The notes beneath the pieces were generated by a model, which saw only the letters and a list, made by a program, of their open reading frames with translations, had not been told where the DNA came from and ran no database searches. Shown here one piece after another: positions 17,273-25,613 of a DNA stretch of 64,000 nucleotides. The position numbers were made by a program, and so were the translations under genes. How positions within the stretch are numbered: position 1 is the first letter of the stretch; every line of letters begins with the position of its first letter. Source of the stretch: Streptomyces kaniharaensis (GTDB lineage Bacteria > Actinomycetota > Actinomycetes > Streptomycetales > Streptomycetaceae); the NCBI RefSeq assembly GCF_009569385.1, contig NZ_WBOF01000002.1:558001-622000 (forward strand), read 5' to 3'.

Positions 17273-19491
17273 TGGTCAGCTCCCATCTGCGCGAGTTCGG
17301 CGCGGCCCTGGCCGCGCAGCTTGAGGTACTGCTCCTGGCTGGTCGGGTGCTCGACCGGGCCGGTGAGGTGGCCCTTGAGGAGGTAGTCGCCGGGCTCGCC
17401 GCGGTAGGGCCAGGGCTGGCGCTCGGTCAGGGCGATGCCGTCGGTGCCGAAGTAGACGACGGTGCCGGGCTTCGCGTGCAGGGCCCCGGCGGAGGCGATG
17501 ACCTCCTTGCCTTGGCGGTACTTCATGTCCAGCAGCGCCGCCCGGGCGCCGGACCACACGTAGGCGGCCCACTCCGGGTGTGCGTACGGGTCGCGGGAGA
17601 AGCCGGCCTGGCGCTGCCACGTCACCACCTCGTTGGCCTGGCCGAGGATCTCCACCCCGGCCGGGAGCGCCTCGCCCACCGGAGTGGTGCCGGACACCAG
17701 TCGCGGACGCTGCGCGAAGCCGCCCAGACCGAAGAGCAGGACGCTGCGCACGGCACGGGAGGCGAGGTAGGCCGCCTGCCGCTGCCGCTCGTCGGCGTGC
17801 AGCTTCGAGAGGTTGGTCAGGTCCGCCCACGCGGCCTTGAGGCGTTTGCCCCACTCGTCGAGCGGCTTGCCGTCCTCGAAGAGCAGGCCGCCGAGGATTT
17901 CGACCTTCCACGGCATCAGGTGGTTCGACAGCGCCAGGTGGACCTCGGCGCCACCCGCCCAGGTGGTGAACGGCGCCCCCGGCTCCGAGGGGTAGACCCA
18001 GGCGCGGTCCCCGGTGACGGGGGCGGGGAGCAGGCCGACGTGGTTCCAGCCCTGTGGGACGGTGACGCGCACGTTCCAGTGCGAGCAAGACATCAGGGCC
18101 TTGGTCTGCTCCTGCTCGGTCATCGCCGCGAACGCCCGCGCGGTGATCCGGCGCGGCGTGCCCACCGGCGACTTCCACAGGTGCTTCGCGTAGGCGAAGG
18201 TGCGGTCGTACTCCACCAGCGCCGGGAGCTGCTCCGGCACGCGCGGGGGCAGGATCAGCTCGGTACGGCCTTGGCCGCCGGTGGCGTGCAGCAGGCCGCG
18301 CAGTTCCTCGGACAGGACCGGGTAGCCGCCGGCCCACTTGCCCGTCGTCGGGATGGTGCGCGACCACAGGTCCCGGCCCGTCTGCGACGGCGAGCCCATC
18401 AGCACCGCGTCGTCCCACTGACGGCGCAGCGCCTGCCACAACAGCCGGAACGCATCCCGGCAGGTCACGACGTCGGCACCATCCGGGTCGAACCACTCCC
18501 CCATCGAGCGGATCTCCGTCACTGGCCCCTCCGGGGACGCGGCCGGGGCGTAGCGGCCGACCGGCTGGCGCTGGTGAACGAAGTGCCCGGCCAGCTTGTC
18601 CCGGCCGGAACCCACGGCGGTGGTCCAGCGCTCCGACGGCGTGTTCAGCCAGGCCGCGACCGCGTCCTTGAGCGTGGAGTACCGCTCGGCACCGTCGTGC
18701 CACGGAGCCCCGGCGGTGATGTAGATCCGCTCGGTGCCGGGCGCGGTCGCCAGGACGGCGTCCAGGATCTCGCCCGGGGTGCGGGCGCCGAGGTCGAGGC
18801 GGACGACCTGGTCGCGCACCGCCAGGTCACGGGTCGCCGCGTCCAGGAACACCGTGCTGCGCGCCTGCTGGACGAAGTTGGGGCGCTTGGACACCAGGCC
18901 GGTCGTCACGGCCTCGAACCGCGCGCCCGCCAGGCCTTCGTGCAGGGCGGGCAGCTCACGCGGACCGGCCTCGACCACCGGACGCAGCGCGGCAGCGACC
19001 GAAGCGACCGAGACGGCCGACTCAACCCGCGCAGCGACGGGGGCGGGCTGCTCGGCTACGGCCTGGTCCTCGTCCTCGCGCGGCGCCTCGGTCGCCGGGG
19101 CGGCCGGGACCGGCTGCTCGAGTACGGCGGCGGGGCGGGTCACCGGAGCAACCACGCTCGCGGGCTCGGCGCCTGGCGCGGCCACGGGCGCCGGGGCGGG
19201 CGCATCGGCGGCGGCCTGGCTGTCGGTCTTGGCCGCGCGGACGGCGGCCGGGGTCGGGTCCAGCAGCGGGGCGATCCGCACGACATCGGCTAGCGTCAGC
19301 CCGGAGGCCTTCGCGATGGCGTCGGCCTTCGCGCCCTCGTACCCCGCCAGCCCAGCCACGCGGCGCGCACGCTGGACGGTGAGCTTGTCCAGCTCCTTCT
19401 GCGCGGCGGCGACGGCCTTCTCGGCGGCCGTGATCTCGGTGCGCAGCTCGCGCAGACCGGCGAGCTCGGCGGTGTACGTCTTGCGGTCCAT
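17269..19491 (-). CDS. Putative divergent family-B (protein-primed-like) DNA polymerase
   Basis: 740 residues, ATG 19491 overlapping the preceding stop (TGATG). Residues 5-70 are a coiled coil, 80-160 an Ala/Pro linker. The C-terminal half follows the order of the phi29-type polymerase palm: ALVEYDRTFAYAK (about 430) at the place of motif A (D-x2-SLYP), then FTTWAGGAEVHLAL and VEILGGLLFEDGKPLDEW resembling the TPR region, RSVLLFGLGGFA (about 600) at motif B (K-x3-NSxYG), AAYVWSGARAALLDM as the helix before motif C, and VVYFGTDGIALT (about 695) at motif C (Y-x-DTDS). The first motif-C Asp is Gly, and motif B lacks the Lys-Asn pair, so activity may be altered or lost. No exonuclease motifs seen. 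The assignment is my inference from motif order and needs structural comparison. Confidence 0.5.
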   Translation of the reverse strand: MDRKTYTAELAGLRELRTEITAAEKAVAAAQKELDKLTVQRARRVAGLAGYEGAKADAIAKASGLTLADVVRIAPLLDPTPAAVRAAKTDSQAAADAPAPAPVAAPGAEPASVVAPVTRPAAVLEQPVPAAPATEAPREDEDQAVAEQPAPVAARVESAVSVASVAAALRPVVEAGPRELPALHEGLAGARFEAVTTGLVSKRPNFVQQARSTVFLDAATRDLAVRDQVVRLDLGARTPGEILDAVLATAPGTERIYITAGAPWHDGAERYSTLKDAVAAWLNTPSERWTTAVGSGRDKLAGHFVHQRQPVGRYAPAASPEGPVTEIRSMGEWFDPDGADVVTCRDAFRLLWQALRRQWDDAVLMGSPSQTGRDLWSRTIPTTGKWAGGYPVLSEELRGLLHATGGQGRTELILPPRVPEQLPALVEYDRTFAYAKHLWKSPVGTPRRITARAFAAMTEQEQTKALMSCSHWNVRVTVPQGWNHVGLLPAPVTGDRAWVYPSEPGAPFTTWAGGAEVHLALSNHLMPWKVEILGGLLFEDGKPLDEWGKRLKAAWADLTNLSKLHADERQRQAAYLASRAVRSVLLFGLGGFAQRPRLVSGTTPVGEALPAGVEILGQANEVVTWQRQAGFSRDPYAHPEWAAYVWSGARAALLDMKYRQGKEVIASAGALHAKPGTVVYFGTDGIALTERQPWPYRGEPGDYLLKGHLTGPVEHPTSQEQYLKLRGQGRAELAQMGADQ

Positions 19492-20123
19492 CAGGCTTGC
19501 TCCCCCTCGTCGGCGGTGGTGGCGGTGGTCGTGGTGGGGACGTAGGCGATCGGGCCGCCGGACACCGACGCCAGGCGGGTGCCGAGCAACAGGCCCGCGA
19601 GGCGGGCGTCCTCCGGGTCGGCCGGGTCGGCGGCGTTGGCGGGGGCGGTGAGGTCGGTCAGGTAGCCGGCTAGTCTCGCCTTGGTGAAGCGGTAGCGCCC
19701 CGTGGTGCCGACGGTGCCGTCGGACTCCCACTCGGCCAGGCCGGTCAGCACCGCGACGACGAACCCGGCCACCGTCACCGGTAGCACCCCGCCCGCCGCG
19801 ACCCGGGCCGGGTCGCACCGCCACCACCCGGACAACGCAGCCAGCAGCTGCGCCTCGTCCAGCCCGATGCCGAAGCCGATCCACTCCCGATCCGCCTCGT
19901 CCACCCGCTGCGGGGCGTCCGAGCGCAGCACCGCCACCTCGGCCGTGCCGAACACGGCCAGGTCCGCGACCGGACGGGCCTGCAACTTCTGGAGCGCGGC
20001 CAGCGGAAACACCTGCCGACCCTGCTCGCGGACACCGGGGACCACGCCCGTGGCCAACAGCTTCTTCACCGTCGGGATCGAACACCCCAGCGCCGTCCCG
20101 GCCTGCCCGGTCGTCACGAACAC
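19491..20123 (-). CDS. Excisionase/MerR-like HTH protein heading the helicase operon
   Basis: 210 residues from GTG 20123 with GGAGG 7 nt upstream. The first 45 residues (VTTGQAGTALGCSIPTVKKLLATGVVPGV then VFPLAALQKL) are an excisionase/MerR-type winged helix. The remainder is an unrecognised domain, with WWRCDPARVAAGGVLPVTVAGFV and a Thr-rich C-terminus. As first gene of the unit it may be the autoregulator or the excisionase-like control protein of the element. Confidence 0.65.
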   Translation of the reverse strand: MFVTTGQAGTALGCSIPTVKKLLATGVVPGVREQGRQVFPLAALQKLQARPVADLAVFGTAEVAVLRSDAPQRVDEADREWIGFGIGLDEAQLLAALSGWWRCDPARVAAGGVLPVTVAGFVVAVLTGLAEWESDGTVGTTGRYRFTKARLAGYLTDLTAPANAADPADPEDARLAGLLLGTRLASVSGGPIAYVPTTTTATTADEGEQA

Positions 20124-20230
20124 ACCCAGCCTCCACGCCTATTCATCTAACTTGAAACACTAAGGCGACCCTACGCCTCCCCAACGACCTGTCTATGCCT
20201 TTTTAGTAAGTCGTACAAGCATGCCGCCAA
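20124..20230 (-). promoter_or_regulatory. Probable promoter of the helicase/polymerase-like operon
   Basis: The region is AT-richer than its surroundings. On the minus strand TTGTAC (20217-20212) and TAGACA (20194-20189) are 17 nt apart, a fair Streptomyces -35/-10 match, about 65 nt before the GTG. Prediction by eye only. Confidence 0.35.
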
Positions 20231-20464
20231 AGTGGTCCGCCATCCTCCGCCAGTGCCGGCAAGAACCTGCGGAAGGAAGCAGCGGAGATGACGGGAAAGC
20301 AGAAGGCTGGCTGCTCGTCTCAACCCGACCTCGCCCCCGCGAGGGTGCGCGACGTTGGCAGTGGGTCGGTCGGCTGATATTTAGCAATCCACAGGCTTCA
20401 AGGTCATCTCCATGCGGGTTGCCCGACTCGGGCGCTGTCAGGCCCTCGTGTAAGACTGCGGCGC

Positions 20465-21265
20465 ATGTCCCTCACCGACCTCACCCTCGACCAGTGGCGA
20501 TCGCTCGACCTGTCTACCGCCCGCCGCCTCGCACGACAGGCGGCCGACCTGGCGGGCGGGCATGTGGTCGCCGTCGAGGCAGCCGAGCACCTGGGTGCCC
20601 GGCTGCACCGGGTTCGGATCGAGCGAGACGGCCAGGAGTTCGCCCTGGTGCCGGGTGGCACCGTCACACTCGGCTTCGACCTCGACGCCTGGCAGCCAAC
20701 GCCCGAACAGGCGGCCGACTACCAGGAGAGCCTGGAGGAGGGCTTCGGCTACGGCCCCGATCTGCGGGCCCACCTCGCGCAGGTGCTCAGTCCGCGCCGG
20801 CGCGTCACCCTGGCGACGGTGCTCATGGCAGTGGAGGACGAGAACCTGACCGAACCCGCAGCCGACATGCCGGCCGTGCTGGCGGCGCGTGGCCTGCGGA
20901 TGCCGAACTCCGACGAGTGGGAGCACGCCTGCGGAGCCGGGGCGACCACCCTGTTCCGCTGGGGTGACGACTGCTCCCTCGACCGGATCCCCTACGACGA
21001 CCCCTTGGGGCCGCAGCACCGGCCGAACGCCCTGGGTCTGCACATCGCGTACGACACGTACCGGACAGAGCTGACGAGCGACGTCACCGCGGTGCACGGC
21101 GGCGACGGCGGCGAGTCGGCCTGCGGCGGCTACGGCCACCTGTTGGGCTGGCTGCCGCTCGCCACGGCCAACCGTCATCCCTTCCTCGCCACCGAGTTCG
21201 TGTACGGCCCGGAGGGAGAGGACATGTACGAGGACTTCTCCACCCGGCCCGTCCTCGCGCTCTGA
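20465..21265 (+). CDS. Formylglycine-generating-enzyme-like (FGE-sulfatase domain) protein
   Basis: 266 residues. The middle part LRMPNSDEWEHACGAGATTLFRWGDD (residues 139-164) matches the RLPTEAEWEYAARGG...YPWGD signature of FGE/SUMF1 and EgtB-type C-type-lectin-like folds. The copper- or iron-binding cysteines and the C-terminal RVxRGGSW block of true FGE are not seen; the C-terminus instead reads HLLGWLPLATANRHPF. So it is a family relative of unknown activity rather than a sulfatase activator. No sulfatase is nearby. Stand-alone gene. Confidence 0.6.
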   Translation: MSLTDLTLDQWRSLDLSTARRLARQAADLAGGHVVAVEAAEHLGARLHRVRIERDGQEFALVPGGTVTLGFDLDAWQPTPEQAADYQESLEEGFGYGPDLRAHLAQVLSPRRRVTLATVLMAVEDENLTEPAADMPAVLAARGLRMPNSDEWEHACGAGATTLFRWGDDCSLDRIPYDDPLGPQHRPNALGLHIAYDTYRTELTSDVTAVHGGDGGESACGGYGHLLGWLPLATANRHPFLATEFVYGPEGEDMYEDFSTRPVLAL

Positions 21266-21394
21266 CTACCCCAGCGGCCTCCCCGCACCCAGTCGGAGTG
21301 ACCACAAGATCCGGGAGGCGCTGCTACGTAAAGGGTGAAATCCGGAGGGACGTCAGGCCGTCCAGCAGTCAGCTGGCGACACTGTGCCCGGCGG

Positions 21395-21847
21395 TCAGGC
21401 GAGGCCTTGGCGCACAACCAGGGCCAGGAGGTCGGTGGCCTCCCTGGACCTCTCGGACAGCAGGGGCAGGTTGTCTGCGGCGTCCAGGACGAGACGGCCG
21501 TCCACGAGCGCGGCCCATCCGGGCATGCCGGCCACGCCGTGCTGCACCCAGCCGAGGGGACGCCCGCGGCGGGAGACCGTGACCAGGTTGGGTGCCTGGG
21601 GCCAGCCGAACGCTGTCAGGTCGTCGCCCAGGTCTTCGGCGAGGTCCGGGTACCGAGCCGCGGAGGCCGGCGCTGCGCCGTGTATCGAGGATGAGGCGGG
21701 GTTGTCCCTGGACGTAGGCCAGCGGTTGCGGGACGTCGTCCGCCGGGACGCTGGCGGGGCCCGGCCGGTCGGCGCGCGGTGCGGGCAGGTGCCCGGTGGA
21801 GCCGGTGGCGGTCGACCGGCCTGGTTCGCGGGTGCTGACCGGTTCAC
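21395..21847 (-). pseudogene. Frameshifted hypothetical gene behind the dienelactone hydrolase
   Basis: The long frame starts at a GTG overlapping the hydrolase stop (GTGA). Its first 70 codons are Arg/Pro/Ser-rich and look like an off-frame reading, whereas the neighbouring frame gives protein-like sequence with high GC3 (ADDVPQPLAYVQGQPRLILD) up to about 21690. From about 21660 the annotated frame becomes protein-like (YPDLAEDLGDDLTAFGWPQ ... LVVRQGLA). This points to a frameshift near 21660-21690 in a gene of unknown function. Confidence 0.4.
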
Positions 21848-22569
21848 TCCGTCACGGGCAGGCACTCGGCAAGCAGGTCGACGACGTCGCGCCAGGCTCG
21901 CTGCGCCTGCCGTGGGTGGTGGCCGACGCCGGGGAGCACGATGTGGTCGACCGGCGGGTGGTGGAAGGCGTGCAAGGCGCCGCCGTAGACCGTGAGGCGC
22001 CAGTCAACGCCTGAGGCCTGCATCTCGGCGGTGAACGCTTCCCGTTGTGCGGGCGGCATGATCGGGTCTTCCGATCCGACCCCGGCCCACACCGGGCAGC
22101 GGATGCGCGCCGCCTCTCCCGGTCGGCCCGTGGTCAGTGCGTTGACCGTCCCGATCGCGCGCAGGTCGACGCCGTCGCGCCCGAGTTCCAGCACGATTGC
22201 GCCCCCGGTGCCGTAACCGACGGCGGCGATCCGGTCGGGGTCGGTCCGCGGTTCGGCGCGCAACACGTCGAGCGCCGCGTGGCCGATGCCCCGCATCCGC
22301 TCGGGGTCGGCGAGCAGCGGCATGCAACGGGCCAGCATCTCCTCGGGGTCGCCCAAATAGCGCCCGCCGTGGAGGTCGAAGGCCAGCGCTACGTACCCCA
22401 TCTCGGCGAGCGCATCGGCCCGGCGGCGCTCGACGTCGCTGAGCCCCAGGCCCTCTGGTCCGAGCAGCACTGCGGGCCGGCGGTCGACACCGGCAGGGAG
22501 TGCGAGGTGCCCGATCATCGTCAGGCCGTCGGCCGGATACTCGACCGTGCGTGCAGTAACCGTCGTCAT
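21844..22569 (-). CDS. Dienelactone-hydrolase-family protein lacking the nucleophile
   Basis: 241 residues, α/β-hydrolase fold. VLLGPEGLGLSDVERRRADALAEMGYVALAFDLHG is the DLH start. The nucleophile elbow, normally GYCFGG, reads GYGTGG (about residue 122): the Cys codon TGC is GGC. Acid GSEDPIMP and His LHAFHHP are in place. A one-base change has therefore removed the expected catalytic Cys; the protein may be inactive or do something else. Start ATG 22569. Confidence 0.85.
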   Translation of the reverse strand: MTTVTARTVEYPADGLTMIGHLALPAGVDRRPAVLLGPEGLGLSDVERRRADALAEMGYVALAFDLHGGRYLGDPEEMLARCMPLLADPERMRGIGHAALDVLRAEPRTDPDRIAAVGYGTGGAIVLELGRDGVDLRAIGTVNALTTGRPGEAARIRCPVWAGVGSEDPIMPPAQREAFTAEMQASGVDWRLTVYGGALHAFHHPPVDHIVLPGVGHHPRQAQRAWRDVVDLLAECLPVTE

Positions 22570-23025
22570 GAGACGGGACTGTAGTGACCCTCGAGCCCGG
22601 TCGGGCCGGTGTTCACCGCTGGCAGAACAGCGCGGGTGTGCCTCTGAATCACGGCGCCGGCTCATAGCCCCGGCCAATGTGGCAACGTCAACTGAGACCA
22701 GCCGCGAATCCAACAAGGTCACGTGAGACAGCGAGAACGTTGTGGGAGACGGGACAGGCAGGAATCGATCCGTCTGCCGTCGATTTCGTCGGGGTCGGGC
22801 TTGGTCTTGAGGCAGCGGCGGGCTGTCCCGAGCGGGCTGTCCGCCGCCAGCGTCGAGGTGCGCGGTGATGAGCACCCGCTGGCGGTCGTGAACGTGGCCA
22901 ACGACCTTCTCGCTCTCTGGGATCGCCCGCTGATCCCCCACACCGCCGTCAAGGGGTACCTCGGCCCCTCAAGCCTGGCCAGTAGTTGATCGGACGCCCT
23001 GCCGGCGGCCCGCCGGGCGGGCGTT
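22570..23025. other. Intergenic region without recognised gene
   Basis: About 455 bp. The only coding-like stretch is on the plus strand at 22866-22989 (DEHPLAVVNVANDLLALWDRP...), without a start or known family. I see nothing else. Confidence 0.4.
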
Positions 23026-23259
23026 CTACTGCATGACCTCCTCGTGCGGATGGTCGAAGGAGACAGGGCAGTGGTAGAGCTGGATGTTGTAGCTCCGCCC
23101 GATGTTGATGCCAGTGTCCTGCGTGGCGGTCCGGCCCTGGAGCGGAACCCAGCCGCTGCCGTCCAGATCGCCGGAACTGATCGTCGTCAGCAGACGGTTC
23201 ATGACGGATTCGCAGGCCCCGCACCGCATCACCGACGGATCGCGGAAGCTCGGCATCAT
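23026..23259 (-). CDS. Small hypothetical protein with CxxC
   Basis: 77 residues from ATG 23259 (a second ATG follows directly). It contains RCGACESVMNRLL near the start and LYHCPVSFDHPHEE near the end, so one CxxC plus a later Cys and His residues could bind zinc. The codon use is GC3-rich and fits coding. Weak ribosome binding site, family not recognised. Confidence 0.45.
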   Translation of the reverse strand: MMPSFRDPSVMRCGACESVMNRLLTTISSGDLDGSGWVPLQGRTATQDTGINIGRSYNIQLYHCPVSFDHPHEEVMQ

Positions 23260-23675
23260 GCCTGGCGATGGCGACATCACAGCTCGGGGTTGCCTCCTTC
23301 GCCACCGCGACGCCCACTGCTGTGCCAGGAGCCGGCGCAACGCAGAGGGCTCGCACGCGGGGGACCCCTTCCGAGTTCGCGACGGCTTGCCTGCGATTGC
23401 TCACCAGCCGTCAGATAGCTCGCTGATTCAGCGACAGACGTCGTGCTGACCCGGCCGAGGAACCGCACCTCGAGTAGCATCGTCAGCGACAAGTAGCACG
23501 CTGAGTCACAGGTCGGGTAGCTACCGCAGAGGGACAAGTAGCCCTGAGCAGATATCGTGACTCACCGTGAGATCGCTGTCGCTGTCCGGGAATGGCTGCG
23601 GCGATGAAGGCCGGCCAGCAGAATCGGCGCATGGCCTGAGAAGCCATTCCCAAATCGAAGGTAGGGTCACGTTTT
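23260..23675. other. Intergenic region without recognised gene
   Basis: About 415 bp up to the left end of IS-A. No convincing gene or structure seen. Confidence 0.4.
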
Positions 23676-23755
23676 CCCAGGTGAGGGGTGTGGCCGTCGT
23701 TCGGTAGGCATGCTCGGATCGTCGTGCTGGTGCGGGGCGTGCTCGGAGGTGGCGG

Positions 23756-24238
23756 ATGCCGTCGGTGCTGGGAGTGCTGGAGAAGCGCGAGCGAGTGGCG
23801 CTGGCCCGGGCGGAGGAACTGCGGTCCGAAGTGGAGCGGCTCCAGGCCGCGTTGGCCGAGGCGGAGGAGGCCGCGCGGCGCGCGGTCATCGCCCGCGAGG
23901 AGACGGTTGAGGCCCTGGCCGAGGCGGCTGGCGCGGTCGATGCGCCGGTGGAGGTGCCGGCTGCGGGGGCTGCGGGGCCGCGGGTGAAGGTGCCGCTGTG
24001 GTGCGAGGGCGTGGGGACCGGGGAGCTGCCGCTCGACTGCGCGCGGATCGTGGCCCTGGTCGAGCGCGACGCGGCCGGTGGCGGGGAGGGAGTGCGGGCT
24101 CGGGCCATGCGCGAGTATCTGGGCTGGGCGTCGAGCGACGCGAAGGAGCAGGCCGCCCGGTTCCGGGCGAAGCGGCTGGTCGAGCGCGGCTGGCTGACCG
24201 AGCAGCGGCCGGGGCTGTTCAGGCCGCGGACAGCTTGA
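23756..24238 (+). CDS. IS-A accessory protein: coiled coil plus winged helix
   Basis: 160 residues. Residues 5-65 are a continuous coiled coil (KRERVALARAEELRSEVERL and on), then a short Ala/Pro linker, then a compact helical region ending RFRAKRLVERGWLTEQRPGL, FRPR, the wing of a winged helix. The same C-terminal pattern, [KR]L-x2-[RQ]G[WF][LI]T-x4-G-x[FY]-x2-R, recurs in the accessory genes of IS-B and IS-C in this window. It lies inside the element and converges on the transposase. Function unknown; a dimeric DNA-binding cofactor or repressor of transposition is a reasonable guess. Confidence 0.75.
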   Translation: MPSVLGVLEKRERVALARAEELRSEVERLQAALAEAEEAARRAVIAREETVEALAEAAGAVDAPVEVPAAGAAGPRVKVPLWCEGVGTGELPLDCARIVALVERDAAGGGEGVRARAMREYLGWASSDAKEQAARFRAKRLVERGWLTEQRPGLFRPRTA

Positions 24239-25160
24239 CGCGGCGGGGCGCGGGGGCGCCGGAGCGGGCCAGGCGGCGCGTGGCCGGGATGCTCGCGGCC
24301 CACCAGGCCATCGCCTCGGTGCTGTCGATGCGGGTCTCGTAGTCCCGGGCGAGGCGTCTCGCCCGGATCAGCCAGGAAAATGATCGTTCCACGACCCAGC
24401 GGCGCGGCAGCACCACGAACCCGGTGGCGTCGTCGCTGCGTTTGACGACGGTGAGCGCAAGGGCCAGGACGGTGGTGGCGAAGGCGACCAGCCAGCCGGT
24501 GTAGCCGCTGTCGGCCCAGACCAGGGCGATGCGGCGGTGTTCGGTGCGCAGTTGGTCAAGGAGGTCGCGGCCGGCGTCGTTGTCTTTGACCGAGGCGGCG
24601 GTGACCAGCACGGTCAGCAGCAGGCCCAGGGTGTCGACGGCGATGTGCCGTTTGCGGCCGTTGATCTTCTTTCCGGCGTCGTAGCCGCGCGAGGCGGTCG
24701 GCACGGTGGCGTCGGCCTTGACCGACTGCGAGTCGATGATCGCGGCGGTCGGCTCCGCCTTCTTGCCGGCCAGTTCTCGCAGGCGGGCGCGCAGTCGGCC
24801 GTAGAGCTCCTTGATCAGGTCGTTGTCGCGCCAGCGGCGGAAGAACCGGTATACGGCCCGCCACTTGGGGAAGTCGGTCGGCAGACTGGCCCAGCGCACG
24901 CCCTCGGCGACCAGGTAGCGCACGCCGTCGATCATCTGGCGGTGGCAGAAGCCCTCCGGGCGTCCGCCCTTTCCGTTCAGCCAGGCCGGGACCGGCAGCA
25001 GCGGCCGGACCAGGTGCCATTCGGCGTCGGTGAGGTCGGAGCTGTAGCGGCGGGTCCGGTCGGGCTGGTCGGCTGCGTTGCCGAGCCGGTGGGCCAGGCA
25101 ATCGCACGGCGACACGCCGGAGTTGGACGCGGACGGGGTCGACACGCCACAGTGGGACAC
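24219..25160 (-). CDS. IS5-family transposase (IS-A)
   Basis: Up to 313 residues; the longest frame begins at GTG 25160 in the terminal repeat, while homology starts near RRYSSDLTDAEWHLV (DUF4096 domain). Catalytic triad of the DDE domain: D in AAIIDSQSVKAD, D in LVWADSGYTGW, E in RRWVVERSFSWL. Also GYDAGKKINGRKRHIAVDT. All motifs are present, so it may be active. Confidence 0.88.
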   Translation of the reverse strand: MSHCGVSTPSASNSGVSPCDCLAHRLGNAADQPDRTRRYSSDLTDAEWHLVRPLLPVPAWLNGKGGRPEGFCHRQMIDGVRYLVAEGVRWASLPTDFPKWRAVYRFFRRWRDNDLIKELYGRLRARLRELAGKKAEPTAAIIDSQSVKADATVPTASRGYDAGKKINGRKRHIAVDTLGLLLTVLVTAASVKDNDAGRDLLDQLRTEHRRIALVWADSGYTGWLVAFATTVLALALTVVKRSDDATGFVVLPRRWVVERSFSWLIRARRLARDYETRIDSTEAMAWWAASIPATRRLARSGAPAPRRVKLSAA

Positions 25161-25320
25161 CTGGGCCTCCTGGTGCTTGGTTGACTCGACATCACCGAGC
25201 TGTGCAGGAGGCCCTTCTGCTATGCGCCGGCCACGGAGTGATCACTCGAACGAGGCTGATGCGCACGGAAGTTCGAGCGGCAGTCGTATCCATCGGTTTG
25301 GGAATCGCTTCTGACGGGTC

Positions 25321-25500
25321 ATGAGACCGCCAAGCCCTCGTGTGCCCGCCAACTGTCGAACTCGGGGGACCCTCAACCCGGGCGCATGGGTCTGGGTACA
25401 CGTCAAGCACAGCCTCGCCGCGGTCGCCGTCCTCGACGGCTTCATGACCGGCACCGGCCTAACCCTCGACACCCCGACGGCCGAAGTCGGTAACGGATGA
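25321..25500 (+). CDS. Small hypothetical ORF or gene remnant
   Basis: 59 codons, ATG 25321 to TGA 25500, without clear ribosome binding site. The C-terminal half (WVWVHVKHSLAAVAVLDGF, MTGTGLTLDTP) looks like real protein; the first 20 residues do not. Possibly the tail of a lost gene cut by IS-A. Confidence 0.3.
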   Translation: MRPPSPRVPANCRTRGTLNPGAWVWVHVKHSLAAVAVLDGFMTGTGLTLDTPTAEVGNG

Positions 25501-25613
25501 CACGCTTGCCCGAACCATCAACGAATAGACGTTGTCTCGGATTTCGGCGTTCAGTTAGGGTGCTGACTGTACCGTGCGCTGAAGATCCGGCGCCGCTTCA
25601 CTGGAGGGGAACT

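Larger units (their letters stand above)
23676..25165. mobile_element. IS5-family element IS-A with accessory gene
   Basis: Bounded by CCCAGGTG at 23676-23683 and CACCTGGG at 25158-25165; beyond these 8 bp the ends share only a gapped GTGTGGC segment, and no target duplication is evident, so the limits are tentative. Inside are an IS5 transposase on the minus strand and a convergent coiled-coil/winged-helix gene on the plus strand, overlapping tail to tail by 20 nt. The transposase reading frame starts inside the right end. Confidence 0.6.

Noticed and set aside
17347-19293. 648-codon plus-strand frame
   Set aside because: Antisense to the polymerase-like gene, whose frame has the correct GC3 pattern and motifs.
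25163-25215. Inverted repeat GGGCCTCCTG/CAGGAGGCCC just outside IS-A
   Set aside because: Considered as an IS end or terminator, but both arms lie on one side of the element and no partner occurs near 23.6 kb; kept as unexplained, not called.
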